Source: CAWAYR01 sp050250955 (lineage in GTDB: Bacteria > Acidobacteriota > Vicinamibacteria > Vicinamibacterales > UBA2999). From it: a DNA stretch of 64,000 bases. Of this stretch, positions 16,733 to 25,357 are shown in pieces. Within the stretch, counting starts at the first letter, position 1, and every line of letters begins with the position of its first letter. The DNA is taken from NCBI GenBank assembly GCA_050250955.1, contig JBFWNR010000003.1:434001-498000 (forward strand). Reading direction: 5' to 3'. The notes under the pieces are model-generated. The model was not told where the DNA came from and ran no database searches. It was given only the letters and a program-made list of their open reading frames with translations. The position numbers were made by a program, and so were the translations under genes.

Positions 16733-17943
16733 ACCATGCCCATCCCGTCGCCGTTCCCGATCCGCCGGCGCGCCTGCGGCTCCCGGCTCCGGTGCGCACC
16801 GGCGCCGGCGCGATGGCGCTCGTCGGGACGCTCGCTCTCGCCTGGGCCTTTGCGCAGGGCGAAACCGAGCTGGCCTGGAGCAGCTATCTCATCGGCGCGT
16901 TCTTCGCACTCGGCCTCGGCGTCTTCGGGCTGGCGTGGCTGGCCATCCTCCACCTGGCGGGCGGCGCCTGGTCGGTCACGATGCGCCGGGTGCCCGAAGC
17001 GATGACGGCGTGGATCGTCCCGGGCGGCGTGCTCGCGCTCGCCGTCGCGCTGGGGGCGCACTCGCTGTATCACTGGAGCGACGCCGCGGCGGTGGCCGGG
17101 GACGAGTTGCTGACCCACAAGGCGCCGTTCCTCAACCTGCCGATGTTCCTCGGGCTGGGCGGCGCGAGCCTGCTGCTCTGGGCGGCCTTCACGGCGATCA
17201 TCGTCGGCGCGTCGCGCCGCCAGGACCGCGACGGCGGCATGCAGGCCACCCGCACCGGCCGGGCGATGTCGGCGCTGTTCCTGGTCGTCTTCGCCGTGAC
17301 ACTGAGCATCGTCAGCTTCTACTTCCTGCTCTCGCTCGACGCCCACTGGTTCTCGACCATGTTCGCGGTGCTGGTCTTCACCGACGTCATGCAGGCCGGC
17401 ACGGCGTTCGTCGCCGTGATGGTCGGCCTGCTGGTGGCCGCCGGTGCCCTCACGGGCTTCGTCAACGAGCACCACCTGCACAGCCTCGGCAAGATGCTGT
17501 TCGCGTGGACCGGGTTCTGGGCCTACATCTACTTCTGCCAGTTCATGCTGATCTGGTACGCCAACATCCCCGAGGAGACCATCTACTTCCTGCGCCGCGC
17601 CGACAACGGCTGGCTGCCGTACCTGCTGGTGCTGCCGTTCCTCAAGTTCGTGGCGCCGTTCCTGCTGTTGATGCCACGCGACGCCAAGCGGCGACCTCGG
17701 CGGCTGGTGCCGGTGGCACTGCTGGTGCTGTTCGCGCAGTTCTGGGAGCTCTACCTGATGGTCGCGCCCGCCGTCGGCCACGGCGAGGCGGCGGCCCACG
17801 GGCATCTGCCGGTCGTCGAGCTGGCCGGCACCCTCGGGTTCGTCGGCGTGTTCGTCCTGGTCTTCGGCGCGGCGCTGGCCCGTCACGACGCGGTGCCGCT
17901 GAAGGATCCCGCGCTCGCGGAGTGCCTGCAGTACCAGTCGTGA
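16729..17943 (+). CDS. actF: alternative complex III membrane subunit ActF
   Basis: This 404-residue integral membrane protein has about ten helices and is the NrfD-like second membrane subunit of alternative complex III. Conserved stretches include HWSDAAAV, TGFWAYIYFCQFMLIWYANI and PEETIYFLRR, typical of ActF. It overlaps actE and the following gene by four bases each. No actG-like gene follows. Confidence 0.92.
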   Translation: MNHAHPVAVPDPPARLRLPAPVRTGAGAMALVGTLALAWAFAQGETELAWSSYLIGAFFALGLGVFGLAWLAILHLAGGAWSVTMRRVPEAMTAWIVPGGVLALAVALGAHSLYHWSDAAAVAGDELLTHKAPFLNLPMFLGLGGASLLLWAAFTAIIVGASRRQDRDGGMQATRTGRAMSALFLVVFAVTLSIVSFYFLLSLDAHWFSTMFAVLVFTDVMQAGTAFVAVMVGLLVAAGALTGFVNEHHLHSLGKMLFAWTGFWAYIYFCQFMLIWYANIPEETIYFLRRADNGWLPYLLVLPFLKFVAPFLLLMPRDAKRRPRRLVPVALLVLFAQFWELYLMVAPAVGHGEAAAHGHLPVVELAGTLGFVGVFVLVFGAALARHDAVPLKDPALAECLQYQS

Positions 17944-18626
17944 GCCCGCACGCCGTCCACGCCCTGCCGTCGCCATTCGACCTGGCGGCCTTCGTCACAC
18001 TGGGGCTGCTGGGCAGCGCCGCGCACTGCGCCGGCATGTGCGCGCCGTTCGTCCTGCTGGTGGCGCGACGGTTCGCGGCACCGGCGGGACGCCATCAGCC
18101 CGTCGCGGCCCAGCTGTGGTATTCGGCGGGCCGGGTGACCACCTACGCTGCCCTGGGCGCGGCAGCCGCGCTCTTCGGCAGCGCGCTGCAGCGCGCGGCG
18201 GCGCTCATCGGGCTCCAGCGTGGTGCCGCGCTGGTGGCCGGTGGCCTGCTCGTCGTGTCGGCTGCCGGCAGCCTGCTCGCGGCGGCGCCGTGGGCGTCGT
18301 CGTCGCGAGGGCTGAGCCGTCTCACCACGCGCCTCGGTGCCCGCATGCCCGGCCACCCGCTGGCGGTCGGCCTGGTGCTGGGCCTGTTGCCGTGTGGGCT
18401 GCTCTATACCGCGGTGGTCGCGGCGATGGCGCGCGGCGGCGCGCTCGACGGCGCGGTGGCGCTGGCGGCCTTCGGCGCCGGCACCACGCCCGCCTTGCTC
18501 GGCGTCGCCATGCTCGACCGCGTGGTGCTCGCTCGGCGCGTCGCGTTGACCCGCCTGTCGCACGGGTTCGTGCTGGCCATGGGCCTCTGGTACCTCGGGC
18601 GGGCCGCGGGACTGCTCGGGAGCTAG
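17940..18626 (+). CDS. SafE/CcoH-like membrane protein of the cbb3 operon
   Basis: This 228-residue membrane protein belongs to the sulfite exporter TauE/SafE-DsbD-type family that often ends cbb3 operons. Marks are GSAAHCAGMCAPFVLL near the N-terminus and GLLPCGLLYTAVVAAMA in the middle, with about six helices. The paired Cys in HCAGMC and the Pro-Cys in LLPCG suggest metal handling or thiol transfer during cytochrome or copper-site maturation; this is inference. GTG 17940 overlaps the actF stop. It is the last gene of the operon. Confidence 0.85.
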   Translation: MSPHAVHALPSPFDLAAFVTLGLLGSAAHCAGMCAPFVLLVARRFAAPAGRHQPVAAQLWYSAGRVTTYAALGAAAALFGSALQRAAALIGLQRGAALVAGGLLVVSAAGSLLAAAPWASSSRGLSRLTTRLGARMPGHPLAVGLVLGLLPCGLLYTAVVAAMARGGALDGAVALAAFGAGTTPALLGVAMLDRVVLARRVALTRLSHGFVLAMGLWYLGRAAGLLGS

Positions 18627-18761
18627 GTCGCTGACGAGCGCCCGATGAGGGCACGACGGTCGACTTCACGCTGTTGCAGTGTGTCGCTCCAGCTCGGCCT
18701 TACGCGCTATAGTGCCAGTCGGGTCGCGTCCGATCGGTCCCGGTTCGTGGAGGAAGGCGTC

Positions 18762-20159
18762 ATGCGCAAAACACTGGTCGTGGCCGTCGTGGCAGCTGCA
18801 GCGTTCTCGGCCGTGGCGAGGGGTGGAGCACAGGCACCGGCGGCCGGCCAGCCACCGCAGCAGGTGCTGCCGCCGGAGGCGCGCTACTGGATGGGCGCAA
18901 CGACGGGTGGCGGGCTGCTCGCCATGTCGGGGTTCGTCGCCGGCGGCCGGCCGTCGATGGCCGCGATGATGAAGATGGCCGCGGGCGGCGTTCCGACCGA
19001 AGGGCACCTCGTGTCGCTCAAGCTCGGCAGCACCCTGGCACCGCAGGGCGACCCGGAGGCGTTTCACACCATGCCGCCCGGAGCGCAGGTCAACAAGCCC
19101 ATCTACCTCGAGACGCCGGAACCGGGGAAGAGCCAGCCCGGCGCACCGACCGGTTACCAGACACCCAAAGGGCAGATCTCGTTCTACTGGGGCTGCGGCG
19201 AGAAGGCCGGCCCCGGGCAGCCGGTCGTGCTCACGTTCGACAAGCTGATGCGCGGTGAGAACGACCCCGAGCTGCAGGCGCTCGAGGGCGCCGTCTCGGC
19301 GCGCGGCGTGCGCACGCCCTCACCCGGCAACTCCAAGACCTACGGCGACTGGCCGCACCCCGACCGCAAGGGGAAGAACCGCGACCTCGAAGCCCTCTTC
19401 CGGTCGCCGGCCACGCTGGCCGGCCTCCACGTCGTCGAGGGCACCTACACGCCGAAGATCGAGTTCACGCTGCCGGCCGACAAGACGTTCATGGAGCCGG
19501 TCCGTTACACCTCGACCGCCGTCCAGGCGTCCGGCGCCATCGCGCTCAGCTGGGGCGCCACGGCCCGCGCCACCGGCTACTCGATCGGCGTGATGGCGCC
19601 CGAGAAGGTTGGCGACGACAGCGCCAACATCGTGATGTGGTCATCGGCCGATCGGCCGGCGACGTTCGTGGTGATGCAGGATCTGACCCCGGCCGAGGTC
19701 AACCGGTTGATCGGCCTGAAGGCCGTGCTGCCGCCGTCCACGACCGACTGCGCGGTGCCGGCGGAAGTCGTCAAGGCCACCAGGGACGGCTCGATGCTGA
19801 TGTTCACCGCCTTCGGCGACGAGGCCACGTTCATCCACCCGCCGCGGCCCGCCGACCCGAAGATCGCCTGGGACCAGGAGTGGTTCTCGCGCGTCAACTT
19901 CAAGTCGGTGCGCATGGACATGGTGTCGCCGCAGGGGGTGACCGACATGTCGGCGATGATGTCGGGCGGGACCGGCGGCGGCGATGCCCCGGGCGCGCTG
20001 TCCGACGAGGAGTACTGCCGGCAGATCGACGCGCAGGCGGCGGCCAAGCCGTCGGTGGCCGACGCGATTCCGGGCGGCCGCCTGCTCGGGCGGCTGCGCA
20101 AGAAGCCGGAGCCGCCGTCGGCCAGCGATCCGCGCTGCGCGAACCTGAAGAAGAAGTGA
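18762..20159 (+). CDS. exported protein of unknown function
   Basis: I do not recognise this 465-residue protein. ATG 18762 follows a strong ribosome site (GGAGGAAG) and begins a clear signal peptide (MRKTLVVAVVAAAAFSAVAR, cleavage near GGAQA). Three quarters of the chain is beta-rich and Gly/Pro-rich, with FYWGCGEKAGPGQPVV near 140 and a repeat-like FTLPADKTFMEPVRYTS stretch near 240. A Met/Gly-rich run (DMSAMMSGGTGGGD) near 395 is followed by two late cysteines. A weak -10 (TATAGT near 18708) suggests its own transcription. It faces serS tail to tail. Confidence 0.8.
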   Translation: MRKTLVVAVVAAAAFSAVARGGAQAPAAGQPPQQVLPPEARYWMGATTGGGLLAMSGFVAGGRPSMAAMMKMAAGGVPTEGHLVSLKLGSTLAPQGDPEAFHTMPPGAQVNKPIYLETPEPGKSQPGAPTGYQTPKGQISFYWGCGEKAGPGQPVVLTFDKLMRGENDPELQALEGAVSARGVRTPSPGNSKTYGDWPHPDRKGKNRDLEALFRSPATLAGLHVVEGTYTPKIEFTLPADKTFMEPVRYTSTAVQASGAIALSWGATARATGYSIGVMAPEKVGDDSANIVMWSSADRPATFVVMQDLTPAEVNRLIGLKAVLPPSTTDCAVPAEVVKATRDGSMLMFTAFGDEATFIHPPRPADPKIAWDQEWFSRVNFKSVRMDMVSPQGVTDMSAMMSGGTGGGDAPGALSDEEYCRQIDAQAAAKPSVADAIPGGRLLGRLRKKPEPPSASDPRCANLKKK

Positions 20160-20164
20160 CCGGC

Positions 20165-20184
20165 GGCGGAGCTGAGGCTCCGCC
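20165..20184. terminator. bidirectional terminator hairpin
   Basis: A perfect 8-bp stem with a tetraloop (GGCGGAGC-TGAG-GCTCCGCC) fills the 25-base gap between two convergent genes, so it probably ends transcription from both sides. Confidence 0.6.
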
Positions 20185-21468
20185 CTACCTGGTGATGGCC
20201 TCGCGGCCGCCCATGAACGGCCGCAACGCCGCCGGGATCACCACCGATCCGTCCCTTTGCTGGTAGTTTTCGAGAATGGCGATGAGCGTCCGGCCGACGG
20301 CCAGGCCGGACCCGTTCAGCGTGTGCACGAACTCGGCCTTGCCGGTGCCGTCGGGTCGGAACTTGATGTTGGCGCGGCGGGCCTGGAAGGCCTCGCAGTT
20401 CGAGCACGAGGAGATTTCCCGGTAGGTCTTCTGGCTCGGCAGCCAGACCTCGATGTCGTAGGTCTTGGCGGCCGAGAAGCCCATGTCGCCGGTGCACAGG
20501 CACACCGTGCGGTAGGGCAGTTCGAGACGCTTCAGCACCTCTTCGGCGTTGGCGGTGAGCGCCTCGAGTTCGTCGTAGCTCTGCTCGGGCGTCGTGAACT
20601 TGACCAGCTCCACCTTGTCGAACTGGTGCTGGCGAATCAGGCCGCGCACGTCGGCGCCGTAGGATCCGGCCTCGCTGCGGAAGCACGGCGTGTAGGACGC
20701 GTAGCGCAGCGGCAGCAGCCGGCCGTCGAGGATCTCGCCGCGATAGAGATTGGTGACCGGCACCTCGGCGGTGGGGATGAGGAACAGGTCCCAGTCGCCG
20801 CCGATCTTGAACAGGTCCTGCTCGAACTTCGGCAGCTGGCCGGTGCCGAAGAGCGTCGCGCTGTTGACCAGGAACGGCGGTTCGATCTCGGTGTAGCCGT
20901 GCTCGCCGCCGTGCAGCGAGAGCATGAAGTTGATCAGCGCCCGTTCGAGCTGGGCGCCGGCACCGAGCAGCACCGCGAAGCGGGCCCGGGCAATCTTGGT
21001 GGCGCGTTCGAAATCGATGATGCCCAGCTGCGGCCCGAGGTCCCAATGCGCCAGCGGCTCGAAGTCGAACGCTCGCGGCGTGCCCCAGCTGCGGACCACG
21101 ACGTTGTCGGCGGCGCTCTTGCCGACCGGCACCGAGGCGTGGGGCAGGTTCGGCAGTCCGGTCATCAGCCGTGAGCGCTGGTTCTCGACCCCGTCCAGCT
21201 CCACTTCGAGCTGCTTGATCTTCTGGCCGCGCGCCTTGTTGGCCTCGACGATCGGCCGGGCATCCTGCCCCTGCCGCTTGGCCCGGGCGACTTCGTCGGC
21301 GGCGGTGTTCTGCTCGCGCTTGAGCCCCTCGATCTGCGGGATCAGGCGACGGCGGTGTGATTCGAACCCGGCCAGCTGTTCGAGTTCGGCCGAGACGTCG
21401 AGACCGCGGCTGGCGTACCCTGCACGCACCGTCTCCAGGTTGTCGCGAATGTAGGCGGGGTCCAGCAT
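20185..21468 (-). CDS. serS: serine-tRNA ligase
   Basis: This 427-residue class II aminoacyl-tRNA synthetase charges tRNA-Ser. Residues 1-100 form the long antiparallel coiled coil that grips the tRNA. The catalytic core has motif 2 (CFRSEAGSYGADVRGLIRQH) and motif 3 (GSGLAVGRTLIAILENYQ). The serine-binding TAEVP and SSCSNCEAFQARR stretches are present. It is divergent from galU, with only 32 bases between the starts. Confidence 0.97.
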   Translation of the reverse strand: MLDPAYIRDNLETVRAGYASRGLDVSAELEQLAGFESHRRRLIPQIEGLKREQNTAADEVARAKRQGQDARPIVEANKARGQKIKQLEVELDGVENQRSRLMTGLPNLPHASVPVGKSAADNVVVRSWGTPRAFDFEPLAHWDLGPQLGIIDFERATKIARARFAVLLGAGAQLERALINFMLSLHGGEHGYTEIEPPFLVNSATLFGTGQLPKFEQDLFKIGGDWDLFLIPTAEVPVTNLYRGEILDGRLLPLRYASYTPCFRSEAGSYGADVRGLIRQHQFDKVELVKFTTPEQSYDELEALTANAEEVLKRLELPYRTVCLCTGDMGFSAAKTYDIEVWLPSQKTYREISSCSNCEAFQARRANIKFRPDGTGKAEFVHTLNGSGLAVGRTLIAILENYQQRDGSVVIPAALRPFMGGREAITR

Positions 21469-21500
21469 GGGTCGGGGCTCAGCTGTGCAATCCTAATACG

Positions 21501-22385
21501 ATGTCTTCGTCGATTCGTAAGGCCGTGTTCCCCGCCGCCGGTCTCGGCACCCGTTTCCTGCCCGCCACCAAGGCGATGCCCAAGGAGATGCTGACGCTGA
21601 TCGATCGGCCGATCATCCAGTACGGCGTCGAGGAGGCGGTCGCCTCCGGCATCACCGACATCGTGCTGGTGACCGGGCGCGGCAAGAGCGCGATCGAGGA
21701 CCACTTCGACGTCTCGAGCGAACTCGAGGCGTTCCTGGCCGCCAAGGGCAAGGTGGAGCTGCTCGAGGCCGTCAGGAAGGTATCGGGCCTCATCAACCTG
21801 GCCTACGTTCGCCAGGGCGAGCCGCTGGGGCTGGGCCACGCCGTCCTGGTGGCCCGCAGCCTGGTCGGCGACGAGCCGTTCGCGGTGGTGCTGGGTGACG
21901 ACATCTTCGACGCGACGCCGCCGGCGCTGCAGCAGATGATGACGGTGTTCGACCGCGTCCACAGCCCGGTGATCGCGGTGGAGCGGGTGCCGGAATCCGA
22001 GGTGTCGAGCTACGGCATCCTGGCGGCGGAGGCGGCGCCCGAGGTCGGCCCGGGCGTGCACCGGATCCTCGACATGGTCGAGAAGCCACCCCGCGAGCAG
22101 GCGCCGTCGAACCTGGCGATCATCGGCCGCTATCTGCTGACGCCCGACATCTTCCCCGCGCTCGACGCCACCCGGTCGGACAGCTCGGGTGAGATCCAGC
22201 TGACCAACGGGCTGAAGCGGCTGCTGGCGTCGCGGCCGATCTACGCCCTGGAGGTCGACGGGGTCCGCCACGACGCGGGCAACAAGGTGGGGTTCCTGAA
22301 GGCGATGGTGTACTTCGCGCTGCGGCGGCCCGACCTGGCCGAGCCGTTCCGGCGCTACCTGGCCGACCAGGGCTTCACTTCGTAG
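21501..22385 (+). CDS. galU: UTP-glucose-1-phosphate uridylyltransferase
   Basis: This 294-residue enzyme makes UDP-glucose from UTP and glucose 1-phosphate for polysaccharide synthesis. The nucleotide-binding signature is FPAAGLGTRFLPATKAMPKE at residues 9-28. Other family elements are VLGDDIF, EKP and EIQLTNGLK. The start ATG 21501 has no visible Shine-Dalgarno, and TAATAC lies directly before it, so a leaderless message is possible. Its 3' end overlaps the convergent zinc-ribbon gene by 11 bases. Confidence 0.95.
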   Translation: MSSSIRKAVFPAAGLGTRFLPATKAMPKEMLTLIDRPIIQYGVEEAVASGITDIVLVTGRGKSAIEDHFDVSSELEAFLAAKGKVELLEAVRKVSGLINLAYVRQGEPLGLGHAVLVARSLVGDEPFAVVLGDDIFDATPPALQQMMTVFDRVHSPVIAVERVPESEVSSYGILAAEAAPEVGPGVHRILDMVEKPPREQAPSNLAIIGRYLLTPDIFPALDATRSDSSGEIQLTNGLKRLLASRPIYALEVDGVRHDAGNKVGFLKAMVYFALRRPDLAEPFRRYLADQGFTS

Positions 22386-22728
22386 CGGAGGATTCCGGCT
22401 TGGCCGCCGGCGCGTCCGACTTCGTGTCGGTCGACGCCCCGGCCGCGGGTGCGGCGGCGCCGTCGCTCGTGGTCTTCGCCGCGCCACTGTCGGCCGCCGG
22501 CTTCTCGACCGCGTCGGCCTTGTCGGACTTGCCGTCGCCGCCCTTGCCGGCACGGGCGTAGTCGGTGATGTACCAGCCGCTGCCCTTGAACTGGATCGCC
22601 GGCGACGACAGCAGTTTCTCCACCGCGCCGCCGCAGGTCGGGCAGGTGGATTCCGGCGGGTCGGAAAACTTCTGGATCTTCTCGAAGCGGTGACCGCACG
22701 ACTGGCACTGGTATTCGTAGAGGGGCAT
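22375..22728 (-). CDS. FmdB-family zinc ribbon protein
   Basis: This 117-residue protein starts with the FmdB/CxxC zinc ribbon (MPLYEYQCQSCGHRFEK; C8xxC11 and C29xxC32). A flexible Ala/Lys/Asp-rich tail of about 60 residues follows. Such proteins are common regulators or RNA-associated small proteins without a proven general role. It lies 10 bases downstream of the DUF885 gene on the same strand, so the two may be co-transcribed. Confidence 0.88.
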   Translation of the reverse strand: MPLYEYQCQSCGHRFEKIQKFSDPPESTCPTCGGAVEKLLSSPAIQFKGSGWYITDYARAGKGGDGKSDKADAVEKPAADSGAAKTTSDGAAAPAAGASTDTKSDAPAAKPESSATK

Positions 22729-22738
22729 CGGGGTCGCC

Positions 22739-24391
22739 TCAGTCGAGGACGTCGTCGGCGTGGCCGCCCAGCATCAGCTGGCGCAGCGCCCAGAACGGCG
22801 CCGCGCCGTGCGCCAGCAGCGCGTCGTGGAAGGCCCGCAGCGACGGCTTGCCTCCCTGCTGCTCCTGCCAGTCGGCGCGCAGCTTGAGGAGCATCAGCTT
22901 GCCGGCGGCGTAGACGACGTAGCCCGGATCGAACGTGCCGCGTTCGGCCTCACGTCGGGCGTGCGGTTCTTCGAGATAGGCTTCGTTCTGGAAGAAGCGG
23001 ACGCCCTGCTCGACCGACCAGTCGTCGGCGTGGAGCCTGATGCCGACGACGAGCCGGGAGAGGCGGACCAGGGCCTCGGCCAGCTGGCCGAGCTGCACCT
23101 GCGGATCACGCTTGCTGAAGCCGGCCTCGATCATCATCTGCTCGCCGTAATGTGCCCACCCTTCGACATAGGACAGCGGTGCGATGAGGGTGGAGCGCCG
23201 CACTTTCGACTCCACCTTGCGCAGGTGCTGGAAGTGCAGGAAGTGGCCTGGAAACACCTCGTGCATCGAGATGCTCCACAGCGTCGGCAGATTCAGATCG
23301 CGCAGGTGCTCGAGCTGCTTCTCCTCGGGCCACGACCGCAGCGCGTCGGTCAGGTAATAGGTGGCGCCCGATGGCCGACTCTCGAAGGGTCCGGGCATCC
23401 ACAGGCTGGCCGCCGACCAGCGCAGGAACCCGGGGCTGGGCGCCACCTGGACGTCGTCGCCATCGGGGACGTCGACGACACCGCTGCGGGCCAGGAAGGT
23501 GCGCAACTCGGCCACCTGGTCGCGGGCCGTGCCGATGAGGGCTCCGGGCGCGGGATGGGCCGACTTGGCGGCGCGCCAGGCTTCCACGGGATCGCCGCTG
23601 TCGAGGCGTCCGGCCAGGCTGCGGAACTCCTCCTGCACCCGGCCGAGTTCGCGTTCGGCGATGAGCAGCAGGCGCTCGGCGGAATGCGACAGGCCTTCGT
23701 CGAGTTCGAGTTTGCGCTCGAAGCGCTCGCGCCCGAGGCGGAACGACGCCTTGGCCTTCGGCCGGATGTCGGTCTCGAGCCAGTGGGCGTAGGCCGAGAG
23801 CGCCTGGGTGGCCTCGGCCGACGCGTCGGCGAGGTCGGCCAGCAGGTGCATGTCGTCGAGTCCGGAGAAGGCCCGCGGCAGATCGGCGTCGATGAAGGTG
23901 ACGACGCCACGGAACGTGTCGATGCCGGTCTTGACGAAGATCGGCGGCGGGTCCTTGATGTTGTCGCGCGCCGCCTGGACCAGGCGCGGCACCTGCCGCA
24001 GCTTCGACAGGACGCGGCGGGCCCGATCGGTTTCCGACGCGAACCCGAAGAGCGCCTGCGGGGCGAGACTGGCCGCGAGGATCTGGCCGTACTGGTGGGG
24101 GTCACGCTCCCACGATCGGATCGCCTCGGTTTCGAACTGGCGGGCCGCGATATTGGCGGCGACGATCCGATGTTCGACGCGCTCGGTCGGACCGAGCGTG
24201 TCGGTGGGGATCGCCTGCAGACGACGGCCGAATCCGGCCAGCGCGCCGGCATGGCTGTCGATGGCGGTCCGGCTCAGGTCATCGAGCAGGTCGTCGTGGA
24301 CGTGGTTGCCATCCAACGTCGCGCTGGTCGGGTGCGCTTCGTAGAGGTAGGCGAGGTAGTCGTCGATGAAGTGCTGGAAAGGCTCGGCCAC
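22739..24391 (-). CDS. DUF885 family protein, putative zinc metallo-hydrolase
   Basis: This 550-residue DUF885 protein has the family motif HEVFPGHFLHF near residue 380 and YVEGWAHYGEQMM about 40 residues later. These supply the predicted zinc ligands and base of an M32-like peptidase fold. The start is GTG 24391 (VAEPFQHFIDDYL), where homology-like sequence begins; an upstream in-frame start would add an odd Arg-rich leader that runs into rsmI. There is no signal peptide, so it is probably cytoplasmic. Substrate is unknown. Confidence 0.85.
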   Translation of the reverse strand: MAEPFQHFIDDYLAYLYEAHPTSATLDGNHVHDDLLDDLSRTAIDSHAGALAGFGRRLQAIPTDTLGPTERVEHRIVAANIAARQFETEAIRSWERDPHQYGQILAASLAPQALFGFASETDRARRVLSKLRQVPRLVQAARDNIKDPPPIFVKTGIDTFRGVVTFIDADLPRAFSGLDDMHLLADLADASAEATQALSAYAHWLETDIRPKAKASFRLGRERFERKLELDEGLSHSAERLLLIAERELGRVQEEFRSLAGRLDSGDPVEAWRAAKSAHPAPGALIGTARDQVAELRTFLARSGVVDVPDGDDVQVAPSPGFLRWSAASLWMPGPFESRPSGATYYLTDALRSWPEEKQLEHLRDLNLPTLWSISMHEVFPGHFLHFQHLRKVESKVRRSTLIAPLSYVEGWAHYGEQMMIEAGFSKRDPQVQLGQLAEALVRLSRLVVGIRLHADDWSVEQGVRFFQNEAYLEEPHARREAERGTFDPGYVVYAAGKLMLLKLRADWQEQQGGKPSLRAFHDALLAHGAAPFWALRQLMLGGHADDVLD

Positions 24392-24442
24392 GTCGATCCG
24401 TTGCTCGGTCCGGGGCGTCGGGGAACGAGCATCTCTCAATGG

Positions 24443-24448
24443 TACAAT
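24443..24448 (+). promoter_or_regulatory. -10 element for rsmI
   Basis: TACAAT stands in an unusually AT-rich run 15 bases before the rsmI start, in the divergent gap with the DUF885 gene. No good -35 is visible at 17 bases. Confidence 0.45.
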
Positions 24449-24462
24449 AAAAAATCTCCACG

Positions 24463-25293
24463 ATGGCCGGCACGCTGTACGTCGTTGCCACGCCAATCGG
24501 CAACCTCGAGGACCTCACCTTTCGGGCGGCGCGGATTCTCCGCGAGGTGCCGGTGGTGGCCGCCGAGGATACCCGCCGCAGCGGGCAACTGCTGCGCCAC
24601 CTGAACAGCACCGCCGCCCTGGTCAGCGTACACGCGCACAACGAGGCCGCCCGCACGCCCGGGTTGCTCCAGCGCCTGGCCCGGGGTGAGTCGGTCGCGC
24701 TGGTCAGCGATGCCGGTACGCCGGGAGTGTCCGACCCCGGAGCCCGGCTGGTCGCAGCGGCAGCCGGTGCCGGCATCCGCGTCGAACCGGTCCCTGGGCC
24801 AAGCGCGGTCATGGCGGCGCTGTCGGCTGCGGGCGTCGATGGGGGATGGTTCACGTTCGCTGGCTTCCCACCTGTTATGGGAAAAGACCGAAAAGAATGG
24901 CTGGCCAAGCTGGTGGATGCCCGGTCCAGCGGGCCGGTCGTTGCCTTCGAGGCGCCTCATAGAATCGTACAAACTCTTGTTGATATTGGACATATTGTGT
25001 ATGACCAAATTGTCGTGTTTCGTGAGCTGACCAAGCTCCATGAGTCGCGCTACACGGGGTCTCCGGCTGAGTTGTCGACCCGGATTGATCCGGTTGCCGG
25101 CGAATTCACCCTGGTGATTCCGCAGCGCTCCGCACCGGACGAGGCGAGACAGCGTCCTACGGACGACGAGATTGTGGTCATGTTCGGCCAAATGACCGAT
25201 TTAACGGCTCGTGCCGCTGCACGCGAGGTGGCACGGGCGACCGGGCTGTCGGCCAACGAGGTTTACGCCATCGTCCAACGGCGCCGAGCCTGA
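24463..25293 (+). CDS. rsmI: 16S rRNA 2'-O-methyltransferase RsmI
   Basis: This 276-residue enzyme methylates the ribose of C1402 in 16S rRNA with S-adenosylmethionine. Signatures are LYVVATPIGNLEDLTFRA at the N-terminus, EDTRRSGQLLRHL, ALVSDAGTPGVSDPG and PGPSAVMAALSAAG. The segment at about 24,870-25,050 uses AT-rich codons unlike the rest of the gene. It is followed after 64 bases by glmU. Confidence 0.96.
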   Translation: MAGTLYVVATPIGNLEDLTFRAARILREVPVVAAEDTRRSGQLLRHLNSTAALVSVHAHNEAARTPGLLQRLARGESVALVSDAGTPGVSDPGARLVAAAAGAGIRVEPVPGPSAVMAALSAAGVDGGWFTFAGFPPVMGKDRKEWLAKLVDARSSGPVVAFEAPHRIVQTLVDIGHIVYDQIVVFRELTKLHESRYTGSPAELSTRIDPVAGEFTLVIPQRSAPDEARQRPTDDEIVVMFGQMTDLTARAAAREVARATGLSANEVYAIVQRRRA

Positions 25294-25357
25294 CGTTGGT
25301 CTCCACCTCGGCCGAAACTGGATTGGCGATGGTTCAGACCGGGAAGGAGCGTTCGAC

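Noticed and set aside
18674..18713. TTGCAG and TATAGT as a full promoter for the exported protein
   Set aside because: The spacing is 28 bases, too long; only the -10 is plausible.
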